Shown piece by piece: positions 15,801 through 24,709 of a stretch of 64,000 nucleotides of DNA. Within the stretch, counting starts at the first letter, position 1; the number at the start of each line of letters is the position of its first letter. The notes below the pieces were generated by a model that made no database searches, was not told the DNA's origin, and saw only the letters and a program-made list of their open reading frames with translations. The DNA is from Bradyrhizobium aeschynomenes (GTDB taxonomy: Bacteria; Pseudomonadota; Alphaproteobacteria; Rhizobiales; Xanthobacteraceae): NCBI RefSeq assembly GCF_013178945.1, contig NZ_JABFDM010000007.1, positions 124,001-188,000 on the forward strand. Direction: 5' to 3'. The position numbers were made by a program, and so were the translations under genes.

Positions 15801-16724
15801 TCAGCGCAGCACCTCCATGACCGCTTCGGCGAATGCCGCGGGTTCCTCCTGCGGCAGATTGTGCCCGGCGCAAATCACGCGATGCGCGATCCTATTGCTG
15901 AATTTCGCGGCATGTGCCGTGCCGTCCGTCGCCGGAATGACGCCGTCGCTGTCGCCATCGAGGGTGATCGTGGGCACGGTGATGACGGGCAGGGCCGCCA
16001 GTCGCCGCTCGAGCTCGTCGTAACGCGGATCGCCCGCGGCCAGACCGTAGCGATGGCGATAGCTGTTGATCACGACGTCGACATGGTCGGGATTGTCGAA
16101 CGCGGCGGCCGCGCGCGCGAAGGTCGCGTCGTCGAACCGCCAGTTCGGCGACCATTGCTGCCACAGCACCCGCGCGATTTCGGCGCGGTTCGCGGCGAGG
16201 CCGGCGCGGCCACGCTCGGTCTGGAAGTACCATTGATACCAGAACGCGAATTCGCGCGGCACCGGGGCGGGCTCCAACGCCCTGGCGATGTCCTGGATCG
16301 GATAGCCGTTGACCGACACCAGGCCCGTGCAGCGCTCCGGCCATAGCGCCGCGCCGACGCAGGCGGCCCGGCCACCCCAATCATAGCCGGCGAACACCGC
16401 ACGCGGGATCGCCAGCGCATCCATCAGCGCGATCAGGTCGGCGCCGATGGCGGCCTGCTGGCCGGAGCGCGGCGTGGAGGGATCGAGGAAGCGGGTGGGG
16501 CCATAGCCGCGCAGGTAGGGCACGATGACCCGGCAGCCCTGGGCCGCAAGGCGCGGCGCGACGTCGACATAGGAATGGATGTCGTAGGGGTAGCCGTGCA
16601 GCAGGATGACGGCGGGACCATCGGCCGGCCCGCTCTCGACATAGGCAATGCTCAGGACCCCGGCATCCACTGCCTTGATCGGTTGCATCGGCTGCGCCTG
16701 CGACGATCCGTCCCGATCATTCAT
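15801..16724 (-). CDS. Alpha/beta hydrolase (epoxide hydrolase/dehalogenase-like)
   Basis: A 307-residue alpha/beta-hydrolase with HGYPYD (oxyanion-hole HGxP region), nucleophile motif GYDWGG in which the nucleophile is Asp, and the catalytic His in CAGHNLPQE near the C-terminus. An Asp nucleophile is typical of epoxide hydrolases and haloalkane dehalogenases, so ester hydrolysis is less likely. The second Met (MQPIKAVDAG) is another possible start. It is divergent from the metallo-beta-lactamase-fold gene. No signal peptide, so cytoplasmic. Confidence 0.88.
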   Translation of the reverse strand: MNDRDGSSQAQPMQPIKAVDAGVLSIAYVESGPADGPAVILLHGYPYDIHSYVDVAPRLAAQGCRVIVPYLRGYGPTRFLDPSTPRSGQQAAIGADLIALMDALAIPRAVFAGYDWGGRAACVGAALWPERCTGLVSVNGYPIQDIARALEPAPVPREFAFWYQWYFQTERGRAGLAANRAEIARVLWQQWSPNWRFDDATFARAAAAFDNPDHVDVVINSYRHRYGLAAGDPRYDELERRLAALPVITVPTITLDGDSDGVIPATDGTAHAAKFSNRIAHRVICAGHNLPQEEPAAFAEAVMEVLR

Positions 16725-16825
16725 GCCAACCTCCCGCTTCGCTGAGCCCGCCGCGCATTGCGATGAGGATAGTTCTGTTCCGGAATCCTCGCTACACTCT
16801 CACGCGCCGTTGAAGAGGAACCGCC

Positions 16826-17644
16826 ATGCTGCGCTCGCTGGTCTCGCTGCTCGCCGTCCTGGTCTCGTTCGCATCGTCCGCTCTGGCGCAGCAACCGGGA
16901 CCGCGCACCAGCGAATGTCTTGCCATGGCCGGCGGCCCGCCGCGCGCCATGCCGGTGAGCCTGCGCCGGACCGCCGCCGCCAACGAGGTGACGATCACCT
17001 ATGCCGGCCATTCGACCTACTTCATCGACACGCCGATGGGCATCCGCATCGCCACCGACTACAGCGGCGCCTACCAGGTCGGGCGGCTGCCCGACGTGAT
17101 CACCATGAACCGCGCGCATTCGACGCACTACACGCTGGCGCCCGATCCGCGCATTCCGCACGTGCTGCGCGGCTGGGGCGACGACGGCAAGCCGGCGCAG
17201 GTGTTCGAGCGGATCGGCGACGTGCTGGTGCGCAACATCACAACCGACATCCGCCGCTATTTCAGCGATTCGCTCGGTGCCGACATGATCAAGGACGGCA
17301 ATTCGATCTTCATTTTCGAGGTTGCCGGCCTGTGCATCGGCCATCTCGGCCATCTGCACGTCAAGCTGGACGAGACGCATTTCGCCGCGATCGGCCGGCT
17401 CGACGTGGTGATGGTGCCGATCGACGGCACCTACACGATGTCGCTCGACGGCATCTCCGAAATCACCAAGCGGCTGCGCGCCTCGGTGGTGCTGCCGATG
17501 CACCGCTTCGCGACGCCGCTCGACGAGTTCATGCGCAAGATCGGCCAGCAGTTCGAGATCGACCGCCGCGTCGAGCGCAGCCTGAAGATGTCGCGCGAGC
17601 TGCTGCCGTCGAGTCCGACCGTGATCATCCTCGACGGCGTGTAA
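16826..17644 (+). CDS. Exported metallo-beta-lactamase-fold protein with degenerate metal site
   Basis: A 272-residue protein with a signal peptide (MLRSLVSLLAVLVSFASSALAQ). The core GHSTYFIDTP...IATDYSG matches UlaG-like metallo-beta-lactamase-fold hydrolases. The metal motif expected as HxHxDH reads RAHSTH, so the first His is Arg and the Asp is Thr; the later HLGD is HLGH. A histidine remains in PMHRF. The fold is recognisable but metal binding must differ from the family. It is preceded by GAGGAA at a good Shine-Dalgarno spacing. Function unknown; periplasmic location is inferred. Confidence 0.8.
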   Translation: MLRSLVSLLAVLVSFASSALAQQPGPRTSECLAMAGGPPRAMPVSLRRTAAANEVTITYAGHSTYFIDTPMGIRIATDYSGAYQVGRLPDVITMNRAHSTHYTLAPDPRIPHVLRGWGDDGKPAQVFERIGDVLVRNITTDIRRYFSDSLGADMIKDGNSIFIFEVAGLCIGHLGHLHVKLDETHFAAIGRLDVVMVPIDGTYTMSLDGISEITKRLRASVVLPMHRFATPLDEFMRKIGQQFEIDRRVERSLKMSRELLPSSPTVIILDGV

Positions 17645-17646
17645 GC

Positions 17647-18099
17647 TCAGGCGCCCGCGAGGCTGGTGCCGCGGCGGCCTTCCGGCGTCAGGAACATGCG
17701 CTTGAGCTTGTTGATCACGCGCACGGCGAGGCCGAGCACGTAAGGCTGGGTCTTCAGGCAGAAGGCGAGCTTCTTGACGTGCCCCTCGACATGCCATTTG
17801 GCATGCGCGCCGTCGCGGAAGAAGATCACGTCGCCCGGCCCGTAGCGCTTCGCCGGCATGCCCTCGCTCTCGAGCGTGATCGAGCCTTCGAGAATCAGGA
17901 TGGTCTCGTCGAAATCGTAGTACCAGTTGAACTTGCCCTCGGTGCAATGCCAGACGATGGTCGAGCCGAGACCGTCGCTGCTGCGGGCGACGGTGCAGGA
18001 GGTCGCTGTCGGATTGCCCTCGATGATCCAGGACGGCTCGATCGGCGCCGGCGACAGGTCGACGGCGAGATTGGCGGTTTCGATCAAGGAAGGAGACAT
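17647..18099 (-). CDS. Cupin domain protein (DUF861/Cupin_3)
   Basis: A 150-residue single-cupin protein with GKFNWYYDFDETILILEGS, then YGPGDVIFFRDG and WHVEGHVKKLAF, the DUF861 layout also seen in ureidoglycine aminohydrolase domains. The start at 18099 (MSPSLIETAN) has GAGG spaced properly upstream; the frame runs to 18276, but that part is not cupin-like. It ends 2 nt from the convergent gene. A small-molecule or metal-binding enzyme role is likely; a direct link to the ureide genes is unproven. Confidence 0.82.
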   Translation of the reverse strand: MSPSLIETANLAVDLSPAPIEPSWIIEGNPTATSCTVARSSDGLGSTIVWHCTEGKFNWYYDFDETILILEGSITLESEGMPAKRYGPGDVIFFRDGAHAKWHVEGHVKKLAFCLKTQPYVLGLAVRVINKLKRMFLTPEGRRGTSLAGA

Positions 18100-18424
18100 T
18101 GGGACCTCAAATTCATGGGGCTGAAATGACCGGACGGGAGCCGGCGTGAGCCCGCAATCGTAGCCGGTTGCGCCTAATGCCTGCTTTCCGCAATCGTTAA
18201 GATGTGAACGATCTGCCGCGACCAGCCGTCGCATCACAACCACGCCAGCGCTATAAACTTCACGCGAACGCCGCAATTTGTTCGCGGCCTCGCCAAACCT
18301 GCCGATCTACTGTTTGCCTGCACTGCAAGATGCGACCATGCCTCCTCCGGTCACCCGACGCATCCTGCATCGTGCCGTCGCCTTTAAACATTTGCCGCCG
18401 TCGCAGAGATAAGGATTTCCCAGG
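18100..18424. other. Intergenic region between divergent genes, no gene seen
   Basis: This 325-nt stretch separates the leftward cupin gene from the rightward DUF4399 gene and should hold both promoters. I see no ORF with family features, no large palindrome and no RNA gene. Confidence 0.5.
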
Positions 18425-18889
18425 ATGCGCAGACTGAGCCTCGCCATCGCTCTCACCCTGTCCGCCGCCAGCCTCGCCACGACAACCCATGTCATGGCCG
18501 GCGAGACGCCCGCTCCCGATAACGCCAAGGCGTACTTCATCAACCTCAAGGACGGCGACAAGGTCTCCTCGCCGGTCCTGATCCGCTTCGGCCTGTCGGG
18601 CATGGGCGTGGCGCCGTCCGGCACCGAGGCGCCGAACACCGGTCATCATCATCTCCTGATCGACGCGCCCGCGCTCACGGGTGACGCGCTCAACGAAGCC
18701 ATTCCGGTGGATGCCGAGCACGTTCATTTCGGCAAGGGCCAGACCGAAGCCTCGGTCAACCTCACGCCGGGCAGTCACACCCTGCAGATGGTGCTCGGCG
18801 ACTGGAGCCACGTTCCGCACAACAAGCCGGTGATGTCGGAGCGGATCACCATCACGGTCGAGCCGACCACCCAGGCCAAGTCGCCTTAG
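18425..18889 (+). CDS. DUF4399 exported protein
   Basis: A 154-residue protein with a signal peptide (MRRLSLAIALTLSAASLAT... VMAG). The mature DUF4399 domain has YFINLKDGDKVSSPVLIRFGL, then TGHHHLLID, HFGKGQTE and HTLQMVLGDWSHVPH. It is small and periplasmic or outer-membrane associated by inference; the family function is not known to me. The HHHLLID and HVHF segments could bind metal. It stands alone and is followed by a hairpin and the convergent chemoreceptor gene. Confidence 0.85.
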   Translation: MRRLSLAIALTLSAASLATTTHVMAGETPAPDNAKAYFINLKDGDKVSSPVLIRFGLSGMGVAPSGTEAPNTGHHHLLIDAPALTGDALNEAIPVDAEHVHFGKGQTEASVNLTPGSHTLQMVLGDWSHVPHNKPVMSERITITVEPTTQAKSP

Positions 18890-18904
18890 CACGACCGCCG
18901 TGCG

Positions 18905-18922
18905 GCCCGCGTCATGGCGGGC
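18905..18922. terminator. Hairpin between convergent genes
   Basis: GCCCGC (18905-18910), loop GTCATG and GCGGGC (18917-18922) form a 6-bp GC stem just after the DUF4399 stop and 40 nt before the end of the convergent chemoreceptor gene. There is no clear T-run, so it is only a candidate terminator. Confidence 0.35.
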
Positions 18923-18961
18923 TGCGCGGCTGGTTTCTCGGTCGTACCAGCTCGCGCTCAT

Positions 18962-21751
18962 CTACAGCTTGAACGCGAGCCGCAGCCCGCCCCAGTGGCG
19001 CTCGTTGATCCTGATCGGCACGTCGATCTCTTTCACCAACATGGTGACGCCGCCGCCCATGTCACGCTCGTAACGTTGAGCGAGATGGCCATGAAGGGTG
19101 CGGGCGGCCGCCATGCCGGCGCGGTCCTTGTAGAAGCGGCGGTTGCGGCAGTTGCCCACGTTCCACGCCCGCTCGCCGCGCCGCTGCGGCAGTGAGACCT
19201 TGCGGTTGTGCGTCGGAATGTAGGCATTGCGGTCGATCGCCACACAGAACACGACGTTCGGATCCGCAACCAGCGCAGCCTCCTGGATGGGCGGCAGCAG
19301 CCGGTCGCAGAGCGCCGTGAACGGCGCCTCGAACTGCTCGGGATCGGTGTCCGGAATGCGCTGATAGTTGAAATCAAACCATTGCGCCACGGTGGACTCG
19401 CCCGAGGCGATCGACCGTTCGATCGCCTCGGTGATTTCGTCCGCGACTGCCCGCGCGGCATCGACATGCGCCTGTTCGGCGCGATCGATCTTGGCCAGCA
19501 ATCCATCGACTGCTTCGCGCTGGGCCTGGTCGAGCTCGCCGAAGCTGAGATGAACGTCGCGATTGCCGATCGCCACGATGTCGGCTTCCACGATGCCGAA
19601 CGCTGCGCATTCGACACTGACCCGCTGCTGCTCGGCCAGCCCGACCACGTCCATCGCAGCCCGAAAACGCAAACCGCCGCCGGAGATATCGAGCAGGGCG
19701 CCGTCGACATGGCCACCTCGGCTGTGCAGGCGCGCGGGCATGCTGACCGGCCGCCGCATGTCGGACGAGCGACGATCGCCGAGGCTGGAGGTCCGCAGCG
19801 ACACCATCAGGTTGGCGCGCAGTTCGGATACGCGGCCATTGGTGCCGTTCACGAGTTCGGACACGGTCTGGGTCTGCTGTTCGATCTCCGTGGAACGGCC
19901 GGAGATGCGGGTGACGTTCTCTGCCACAAGAGCGACGCCGGCCGACGCTTCGGTGAGACTGCGCGCGACCTCGCGCAACGTCGCCTCCTGCTGCTCGGCG
20001 GCGGCGGCCATGGCGGCGCTGGCGCCGTCGATGCTGCCGATCGCAGCACTGATCTTGCTGATCACGGCCGTCGAGTCCGAGGTCGCAGTCGAAATGCGAT
20101 CGATGCGCTGGGCGATGTCGTCAGCGGCGTCGGAGGTCTTGCGCGCCAGCGCCTTGACCTCGTGCGCGACGATGGCAAAGCCGGCACCCGCCTCGCCGGC
20201 GCGCGCCGCCTCGATCGTGGCGTTGAGCGCCAGCAGATTGGTCTGGGCCGCGACCTCGGCGATCGTGCTGACGACGGATGAAATTTGCTCGGCTGCGTCG
20301 CTCAGGGCGGCCACCGTCGAGCCGGCCTGCTGGGCTTCACGCGCGGCGCGGCTGGCCAGCTCGGCCGTCTCGGCGGCGCGCTGGGCGATCTCCCGTCCCG
20401 TTGCCGACAGCTCCTCCGCCGAGCTCGACACCGTCGTGACGTTGCTGCTGGCGCGAGCCGACGCCTGGGCCACCATGCCGGCCTCGCTGGCAATCGTCTT
20501 CGCCTCCGAGACGGCCTGCGCGCTGCGCGACGACGCATCGCCGCTGATCGTCATGACTTCGGCGACGGCGCAATCCAGGTCGGTCTCGAGCAGCTCCCAC
20601 ATCTCGGCGAACATCTTCTTGCGCTCGCGCTCGGCGGCTTCCTTCGCGCGGGCCTGCTCTTCCGTGAGCTGCCGGTTCTCCAGCAGCTTGCCGTGGAATA
20701 CGCCGAGCGCGCGCGAGATCTGGCCGACCTCGTCGCGGCGCTTCACCGGCTCCAGCTGGACATCGAGATCATTCTGCGCCAGCCGCTCCATGGCGCGGGC
20801 CATCTGCAGCAGCGGCGAAGCCAGCCACCGTCCGAACAGCAGAGCCGCAATCGCCGTGATCAGCACCGTGATGCAGATCGACCAGAACACCGAGTCCTTG
20901 ACGCCTGCAAGCTCGGCCTTGACGACACCGAGACGCTGATCGGCGGCGGAGCGGATTCCCTGCAGCGTCGGGCTGACGCTCTCGTAGTGCCGTGTCAGCT
21001 CTGCCGCCTCGTCCAGCAGCTTGGTCTGTCCGCCCATATAGGCGAGGAAGCTCGCGCGATAGACGTCCATCAGCTTGACGATCTCGGACTTGACCGCCTC
21101 GGGCAGATCGGATTTCGCAAGCGCCGCGCCGAACTCGTCGACGCGCTTGCGCAGGTCGTCGCCGTATTTCGGATCGCCGCGCAGCATGAAGTCCTTCTCA
21201 TGCCGCCGCATCATCAGCATCAGCACGGCGAGACGCGGCTGATCGTGTTTCGTCAACTGGGTCTCGATCGCGCGAACGGCGCCGCGCAGCTTGCCCTGCA
21301 ATCCGTCGTTCTCGTCGAAACCGATGATCTTCTGCGCTGCGACGACATTGGCGAAACGCGCCGCATGGCCGGTGATGGCCTCGCGCGACGAAGCGGCCTG
21401 CCGCGCGGTCTCGTCACCGGGAGCCGCCGACAGGATTGCGTCGGCACGGTCGAGCCGCGCCCCGATCGACGTGACGATCTGCTGATGCGCGGCGACCTTG
21501 GCGTCGGACGGCTTCTGCAGGAACTCCGTCGCGGTGCCGCGGGCCTGCAACAGCCCTTCCCAGATGCCGCCGCTCAAGCCAGCCAGCATCCCGACACGAT
21601 CGGCAACCTGCTGGCTGCGCCGTTCGATCGATAGTCCGGTGAGATAGAGGCAGCCGATGACCGCCACGCCGGCGACACCGAGGCAAAGAATCTGGCCCTT
21701 GAGCCCAAAACGAATCCGACCCTGCGCGGAGACCGCGAGCGAGGCACTCAT
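18962..21751 (-). CDS. Methyl-accepting chemotaxis protein with embedded PilZ domain and extra C-terminal domain
   Basis: A 929-residue chemoreceptor. Order: short cytoplasmic start, TM1 about 17-40, a helical periplasmic sensor about 45-285 with HBM-like MMRRHEKDFMLRGD, TM2 about 288-310, HAMP about 311-363, and a methyl-accepting signalling hairpin about 420-640 with tip AAQTNLLALNATIEAARAG near 500-519. Then comes a PilZ-like domain 659-752 (RRPVSMPARL and DISGGG) and a 756-929 C-terminal domain with CRNRRFYKDR and RHWGGLRLAF. The start at 21751 is chosen over 21847 because the first 32 residues are not receptor-like. PilZ suggests cyclic-di-GMP input, but the first Arg of the usual RxxxR is displaced. 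The C-terminal domain recurs in other receptors as far as I recall. Confidence 0.9.
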   Translation of the reverse strand: MSASLAVSAQGRIRFGLKGQILCLGVAGVAVIGCLYLTGLSIERRSQQVADRVGMLAGLSGGIWEGLLQARGTATEFLQKPSDAKVAAHQQIVTSIGARLDRADAILSAAPGDETARQAASSREAITGHAARFANVVAAQKIIGFDENDGLQGKLRGAVRAIETQLTKHDQPRLAVLMLMMRRHEKDFMLRGDPKYGDDLRKRVDEFGAALAKSDLPEAVKSEIVKLMDVYRASFLAYMGGQTKLLDEAAELTRHYESVSPTLQGIRSAADQRLGVVKAELAGVKDSVFWSICITVLITAIAALLFGRWLASPLLQMARAMERLAQNDLDVQLEPVKRRDEVGQISRALGVFHGKLLENRQLTEEQARAKEAAERERKKMFAEMWELLETDLDCAVAEVMTISGDASSRSAQAVSEAKTIASEAGMVAQASARASSNVTTVSSSAEELSATGREIAQRAAETAELASRAAREAQQAGSTVAALSDAAEQISSVVSTIAEVAAQTNLLALNATIEAARAGEAGAGFAIVAHEVKALARKTSDAADDIAQRIDRISTATSDSTAVISKISAAIGSIDGASAAMAAAAEQQEATLREVARSLTEASAGVALVAENVTRISGRSTEIEQQTQTVSELVNGTNGRVSELRANLMVSLRTSSLGDRRSSDMRRPVSMPARLHSRGGHVDGALLDISGGGLRFRAAMDVVGLAEQQRVSVECAAFGIVEADIVAIGNRDVHLSFGELDQAQREAVDGLLAKIDRAEQAHVDAARAVADEITEAIERSIASGESTVAQWFDFNYQRIPDTDPEQFEAPFTALCDRLLPPIQEAALVADPNVVFCVAIDRNAYIPTHNRKVSLPQRRGERAWNVGNCRNRRFYKDRAGMAAARTLHGHLAQRYERDMGGGVTMLVKEIDVPIRINERHWGGLRLAFKL

Positions 21752-21959
21752 TGTCGTTCCCTGTGAATCAATTGAGCAACAGGGGCGAGTGTCATGGATC
21801 GTGCTTAAGGACGAACTAATCGAGGCGGGTAGGAGCGAGCTATTCAACCATTGGATGCAGTAGATCTACGGGCTTTGAACAACAACAAACAATTCTACGC
21901 ACGATCTCGTGCAGTCGGCGGTCTCATCATGCGATGCACCGCCGACCGCGCGAATCAGA

Positions 21960-23216
21960 TCAGGCCCATTCGCCCTTGCGGAACACCGGCACCCGGCGGC
22001 CATCGGCATGGACGCCGTCGATGTCGGTCTCGGCCGCGCCGATCATCCAGTCGATGTGGATCAGGCTCTGGTTGCCGCCCTGCGCCGCGATCTGCTGCGG
22101 CGACAGCGAGGTGCCGTTGATGAAGCACTTCGAGTAGCACTGTCCGAGCGCGATGTGCGAGGCGGCGTTCTCGTCGAACAGCGTGTTGTAGAACAGCAGG
22201 CCGCTCTTGGAGATCGGCGAGGAGTGCGGCACCAGCGCGACCTCGCCGAGCCGGCGCGCGCCCTCGTCAGTATCGAGAACCTTGTTCAGTACCTCCTCGC
22301 CCTTCGACGCCTTGGCCTCGACGATGCGGCCTTCCTCGAACCTGACCTGGATGTTGTCGATCAGCGTGCCCTGGTAGGACAGCGGCTTGGAGCTCCTGAC
22401 GTGGCCGGACACGCGGCGGCAGTGCGGCGTCGTGAACACCTCCTCCGTCGGGATGTTGGCATTGCAGGTGATGCCGTTCTTGGCGGTCGAGGCGCCGCCT
22501 TCCCATTCGTGGCCGTCGGCCAGACCGATCGTGAGATCCATGCCGGGACCGGTGTAATGCAGGGCGCTGAAGCGCTGGCCGTTGAGCCATTCGGTGCGCT
22601 CGCGCAGCACCGCGTTGTGACGCTCCCAGGCCGACACCGCATCCTCGCGGTCGACCCGCGACGCGGCGAAGATCGCGTCCGCGAGCTTTGCCACCGCGGC
22701 CTCCTCAGGGACGTCGGGGAAGACCAGCTTGGCCCAGGCCAGACTCGGGTAGGCGATGATGTTCCAGTTGGTCTCGAAATTGGTGATCTTCTCCAGCGCG
22801 GGCTGATAGGCCTTGGAGTTGGCCTTGCTGGCGCGCGCCACCTTGGCCGGATCCTGGCCGGACAACAGCATGGGATTGTCGCCGACGATGGCGAGGCGCG
22901 CGGTGTTCTCCGAGAACGCCTTGGCCATGCCCTGGTAGAGCCAGTCGGCGGCGCGATCGAAGCTGTCGTCATGACCGAAGCGGTAGCGCGCCAGCGTCAA
23001 CTCCTCGTCCGAGAAGAACGAGGTGACGATCCCAGCCCCCGCCTTGTAAGCGTGCTCGGCGACCTTGCGCACCAGCGGCAGCGCCACCGATGGCGCCGTC
23101 AGCAGCAGATCCTGCCCCGGCTGCAATTGCAGCCCGACCCTCACCGCCACCTCGGCGAGGCGGTCGAGCTTCACGGGATCGATGGCGGTATCGAAGCTTC
23201 GGGGATGTGCTGTCAT
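21960..23216 (-). CDS. M29-family aminopeptidase
   Basis: A 418-residue metalloaminopeptidase of family M29. It has the N-terminal YKAGAGIVTSFFSDEELT, ANIPTEEVFTTP (metal-ligand Glu region), VALVPHSSPIS, FYNTLFDENAASHIALGQCY and the C-terminal IHIDWMIGA, matching the dinuclear metal site of the family. It removes N-terminal amino acids from peptides in the cytoplasm. The start at 23216 (MTAHPRSFD) is preferred to 23279, which would add residues without family match. No operon partner; the palindrome region lies upstream. Confidence 0.92.
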   Translation of the reverse strand: MTAHPRSFDTAIDPVKLDRLAEVAVRVGLQLQPGQDLLLTAPSVALPLVRKVAEHAYKAGAGIVTSFFSDEELTLARYRFGHDDSFDRAADWLYQGMAKAFSENTARLAIVGDNPMLLSGQDPAKVARASKANSKAYQPALEKITNFETNWNIIAYPSLAWAKLVFPDVPEEAAVAKLADAIFAASRVDREDAVSAWERHNAVLRERTEWLNGQRFSALHYTGPGMDLTIGLADGHEWEGGASTAKNGITCNANIPTEEVFTTPHCRRVSGHVRSSKPLSYQGTLIDNIQVRFEEGRIVEAKASKGEEVLNKVLDTDEGARRLGEVALVPHSSPISKSGLLFYNTLFDENAASHIALGQCYSKCFINGTSLSPQQIAAQGGNQSLIHIDWMIGAAETDIDGVHADGRRVPVFRKGEWA

Positions 23217-23306
23217 CGGGTGTCCAGTTCCGTTGCTTTGGGATCTTCGAAGAGATAGGCCAATGGATACGGCGGTCAATGGCGAAGGCAGCGCGGCATT
23301 CTTCGC

Positions 23307-23459
23307 TGTCGTCCCGGGCTTGACCCGGGACCCATAGCCACCGGCGGGAATGGGTGCACGAACGGGATGCTCCAGCGTGCCTCATGCGACTGCTGCGGAT
23401 TATGGGTCCCGGATCGGCGCCGCGACGCGCGTTGCGCGTCACGGCTTGTCCGGGACGAC
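23307..23459. repeat. Palindromic intergenic repeat (GTCGTCCCGGGC type), copy D
   Basis: Left arm CGTCGTCCCGGGCTTGACCC with GGGACCCATA, right arm TATGGGTCCCGG and ending TTGTCCGGGACGAC. The arms are complementary over their ends and share the pattern of copies H (51801) and I (56722). It lies upstream of the aminopeptidase gene. Confidence 0.8.
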
Positions 23460-23519
23460 TGCGGAGAAGATCGGCGCGGTCATTCATTCTCGCGCCCGCT
23501 GTTTGCGTCCGAGTGTTGT

Positions 23520-24085
23520 GATTGATCACCCTCCAAACCGAGGGTGCAGGGAAGGCCGGGCCTCGACTGAGGCCCGTGGCCCGCCTGCGAAAAAAATGCA
23601 GGCGGCAGGTACCACAGGTCCAGCCGGAACGACCCGGCCCTCCCTGCGCGATGGTTTGAACGGCTGCTTCGCGATCTCCCCGGTGCGCCGGGCTTGTTGG
23701 CCACCGTCATCCACGCGAGCGCTTGCAGCGCATCGGCACGGACTTGACCTCAGCTTCGGGAGGCCAGGACCACGCGACTTGACCGTACGGACCGGTGTTG
23801 TTCGTCCGCGCGACTGCTCACGCTGCAAACCGGCCCGCCCACCACATCCCGCACTCCACGCTTCGTGACGACCGCGCAGCGCCCCTCGTCGATGAGGCGG
23901 GATGCCGGGAGAAGATCATGAAATTCCGAAAACGCGAAGCGGAATATTTTCGTCCGCAGGACTGGACAGCCCAAATCAGCTTGAAGCTGCTCGTGAAATC
24001 AGAATGCGTGCGCACGGTCGTTCGCGCGGATCAGAGACCTGCCCGAGCCTTCCCATCCTGGGCGAGTCGCCCGTCGGGCACGCAG
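23520..24085. repeat. Long structured repeat-like element, no gene
   Basis: The 23460-24101 gap has no ORF with family features; those present are short and overlap on both strands. Its start is strongly structured (see the ncRNA entry at 23528-23647). Downstream are GCATCGGCACGGACTTGACC and, near the end, GCCCGTCGGGCA. Both layouts match, from memory, an element repeated many times in Bradyrhizobium genomes, where it is often wrongly called a protein. I could not confirm copy number here, since only one copy lies in this window. Confidence 0.5.
23528..23647 (+). ncRNA. Candidate structured RNA or DNA fold (three hairpins and a closing stem)
   Basis: Visible pairing: ACCCTC/GAGGGT hairpin (23528-23545); then a 15-bp outer stem of GCAGGGAAGGCCGGG (23546-23560) with CCCGGCCCTCCCTGC (23633-23647), one mismatch. 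Inside it are GGGCCTC-GACT-GAGGCCC (23558-23575; its first three bases also belong to the outer arm) and CCGCCTGC/GCAGGCGG (23581-23605) with an A-rich loop. The multi-branched fold looks selected, not random. Strand and transcription are not known; the plus strand is listed by convention. Confidence 0.4.
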
Positions 24086-24101
24086 TGCCAGCTTCGCAGC
24101 T

Positions 24102-24497
24102 TCAGTCCTCGATGAGCAGGCGCTCGCCGTGGACGTACCAGTCCGCACGAGATGTCCAATGGACGTGGCGATCGGGCGCGGTGCCGAGCGGCTGATCGAA
24201 GCTGCCCGCGGGCACGATCGCCTCGCGGCCGCTGCGGGTCAGATGCGGCATCGGGCTGCCGCATCGGGAGCAGAACGCGGTGGCAAAGCTGCGCGCCTGC
24301 GGCAGGTCGAAGCGTGTGACGCTGGCTTCGCCGTGCAGCCACCGCAGCGCTGCTGCCCTGACGATGACCTCGCAGGAATGGGCCGTGCCACTTGCCTTGC
24401 GACAGCGCGAGCAATGGCAGTTGAGGAATTTGTCGAACGGTCCGTCAACCGCAAAGGCAACTTCGCCGCACAGGCAACTACCACGGAATGCGGTCAT
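24102..24497 (-). CDS. GFA family protein (glutathione-dependent formaldehyde-activating-like, zinc-binding)
   Basis: A 131-residue GFA-fold protein with the zinc cysteines GSCLCGEV, NCHCSRCRK and FCSRCGSP. The start at 24497 (MTAFRGSC) has an ideal AGGAGG spaced properly upstream, which settles it; the frame runs to 24563. The family includes formaldehyde-glutathione-condensing and many uncharacterised proteins, so the activity is uncertain. Soluble and cytoplasmic by inference. Confidence 0.9.
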   Translation of the reverse strand: MTAFRGSCLCGEVAFAVDGPFDKFLNCHCSRCRKASGTAHSCEVIVRAAALRWLHGEASVTRFDLPQARSFATAFCSRCGSPMPHLTRSGREAIVPAGSFDQPLGTAPDRHVHWTSRADWYVHGERLLIED

Positions 24498-24709
24498 ATT
24501 TTCCTCCTGCGAGCTTCGATTGATGAGCTGAACTTGCGCGGTCGCACAGTGGGAGCGAGTCAAGCAGATAGGTCAATTGGGAACTGCCGAAGCGGGCAGG
24601 CGCATCCCGCAAATGCATGGCTCGCAGGCGATTCGGTCACTTTGAGGACACGTTTGGACGTTGAAAGGCGCGCGGCAGGGGGATTTCACAGTGTACAGGA
24701 GTCCTCCGA

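Noticed and set aside
23526..24015. Several short ORFs on both strands in the structured region
   Set aside because: All overlap each other and the stem-loop element; none shows a family pattern.
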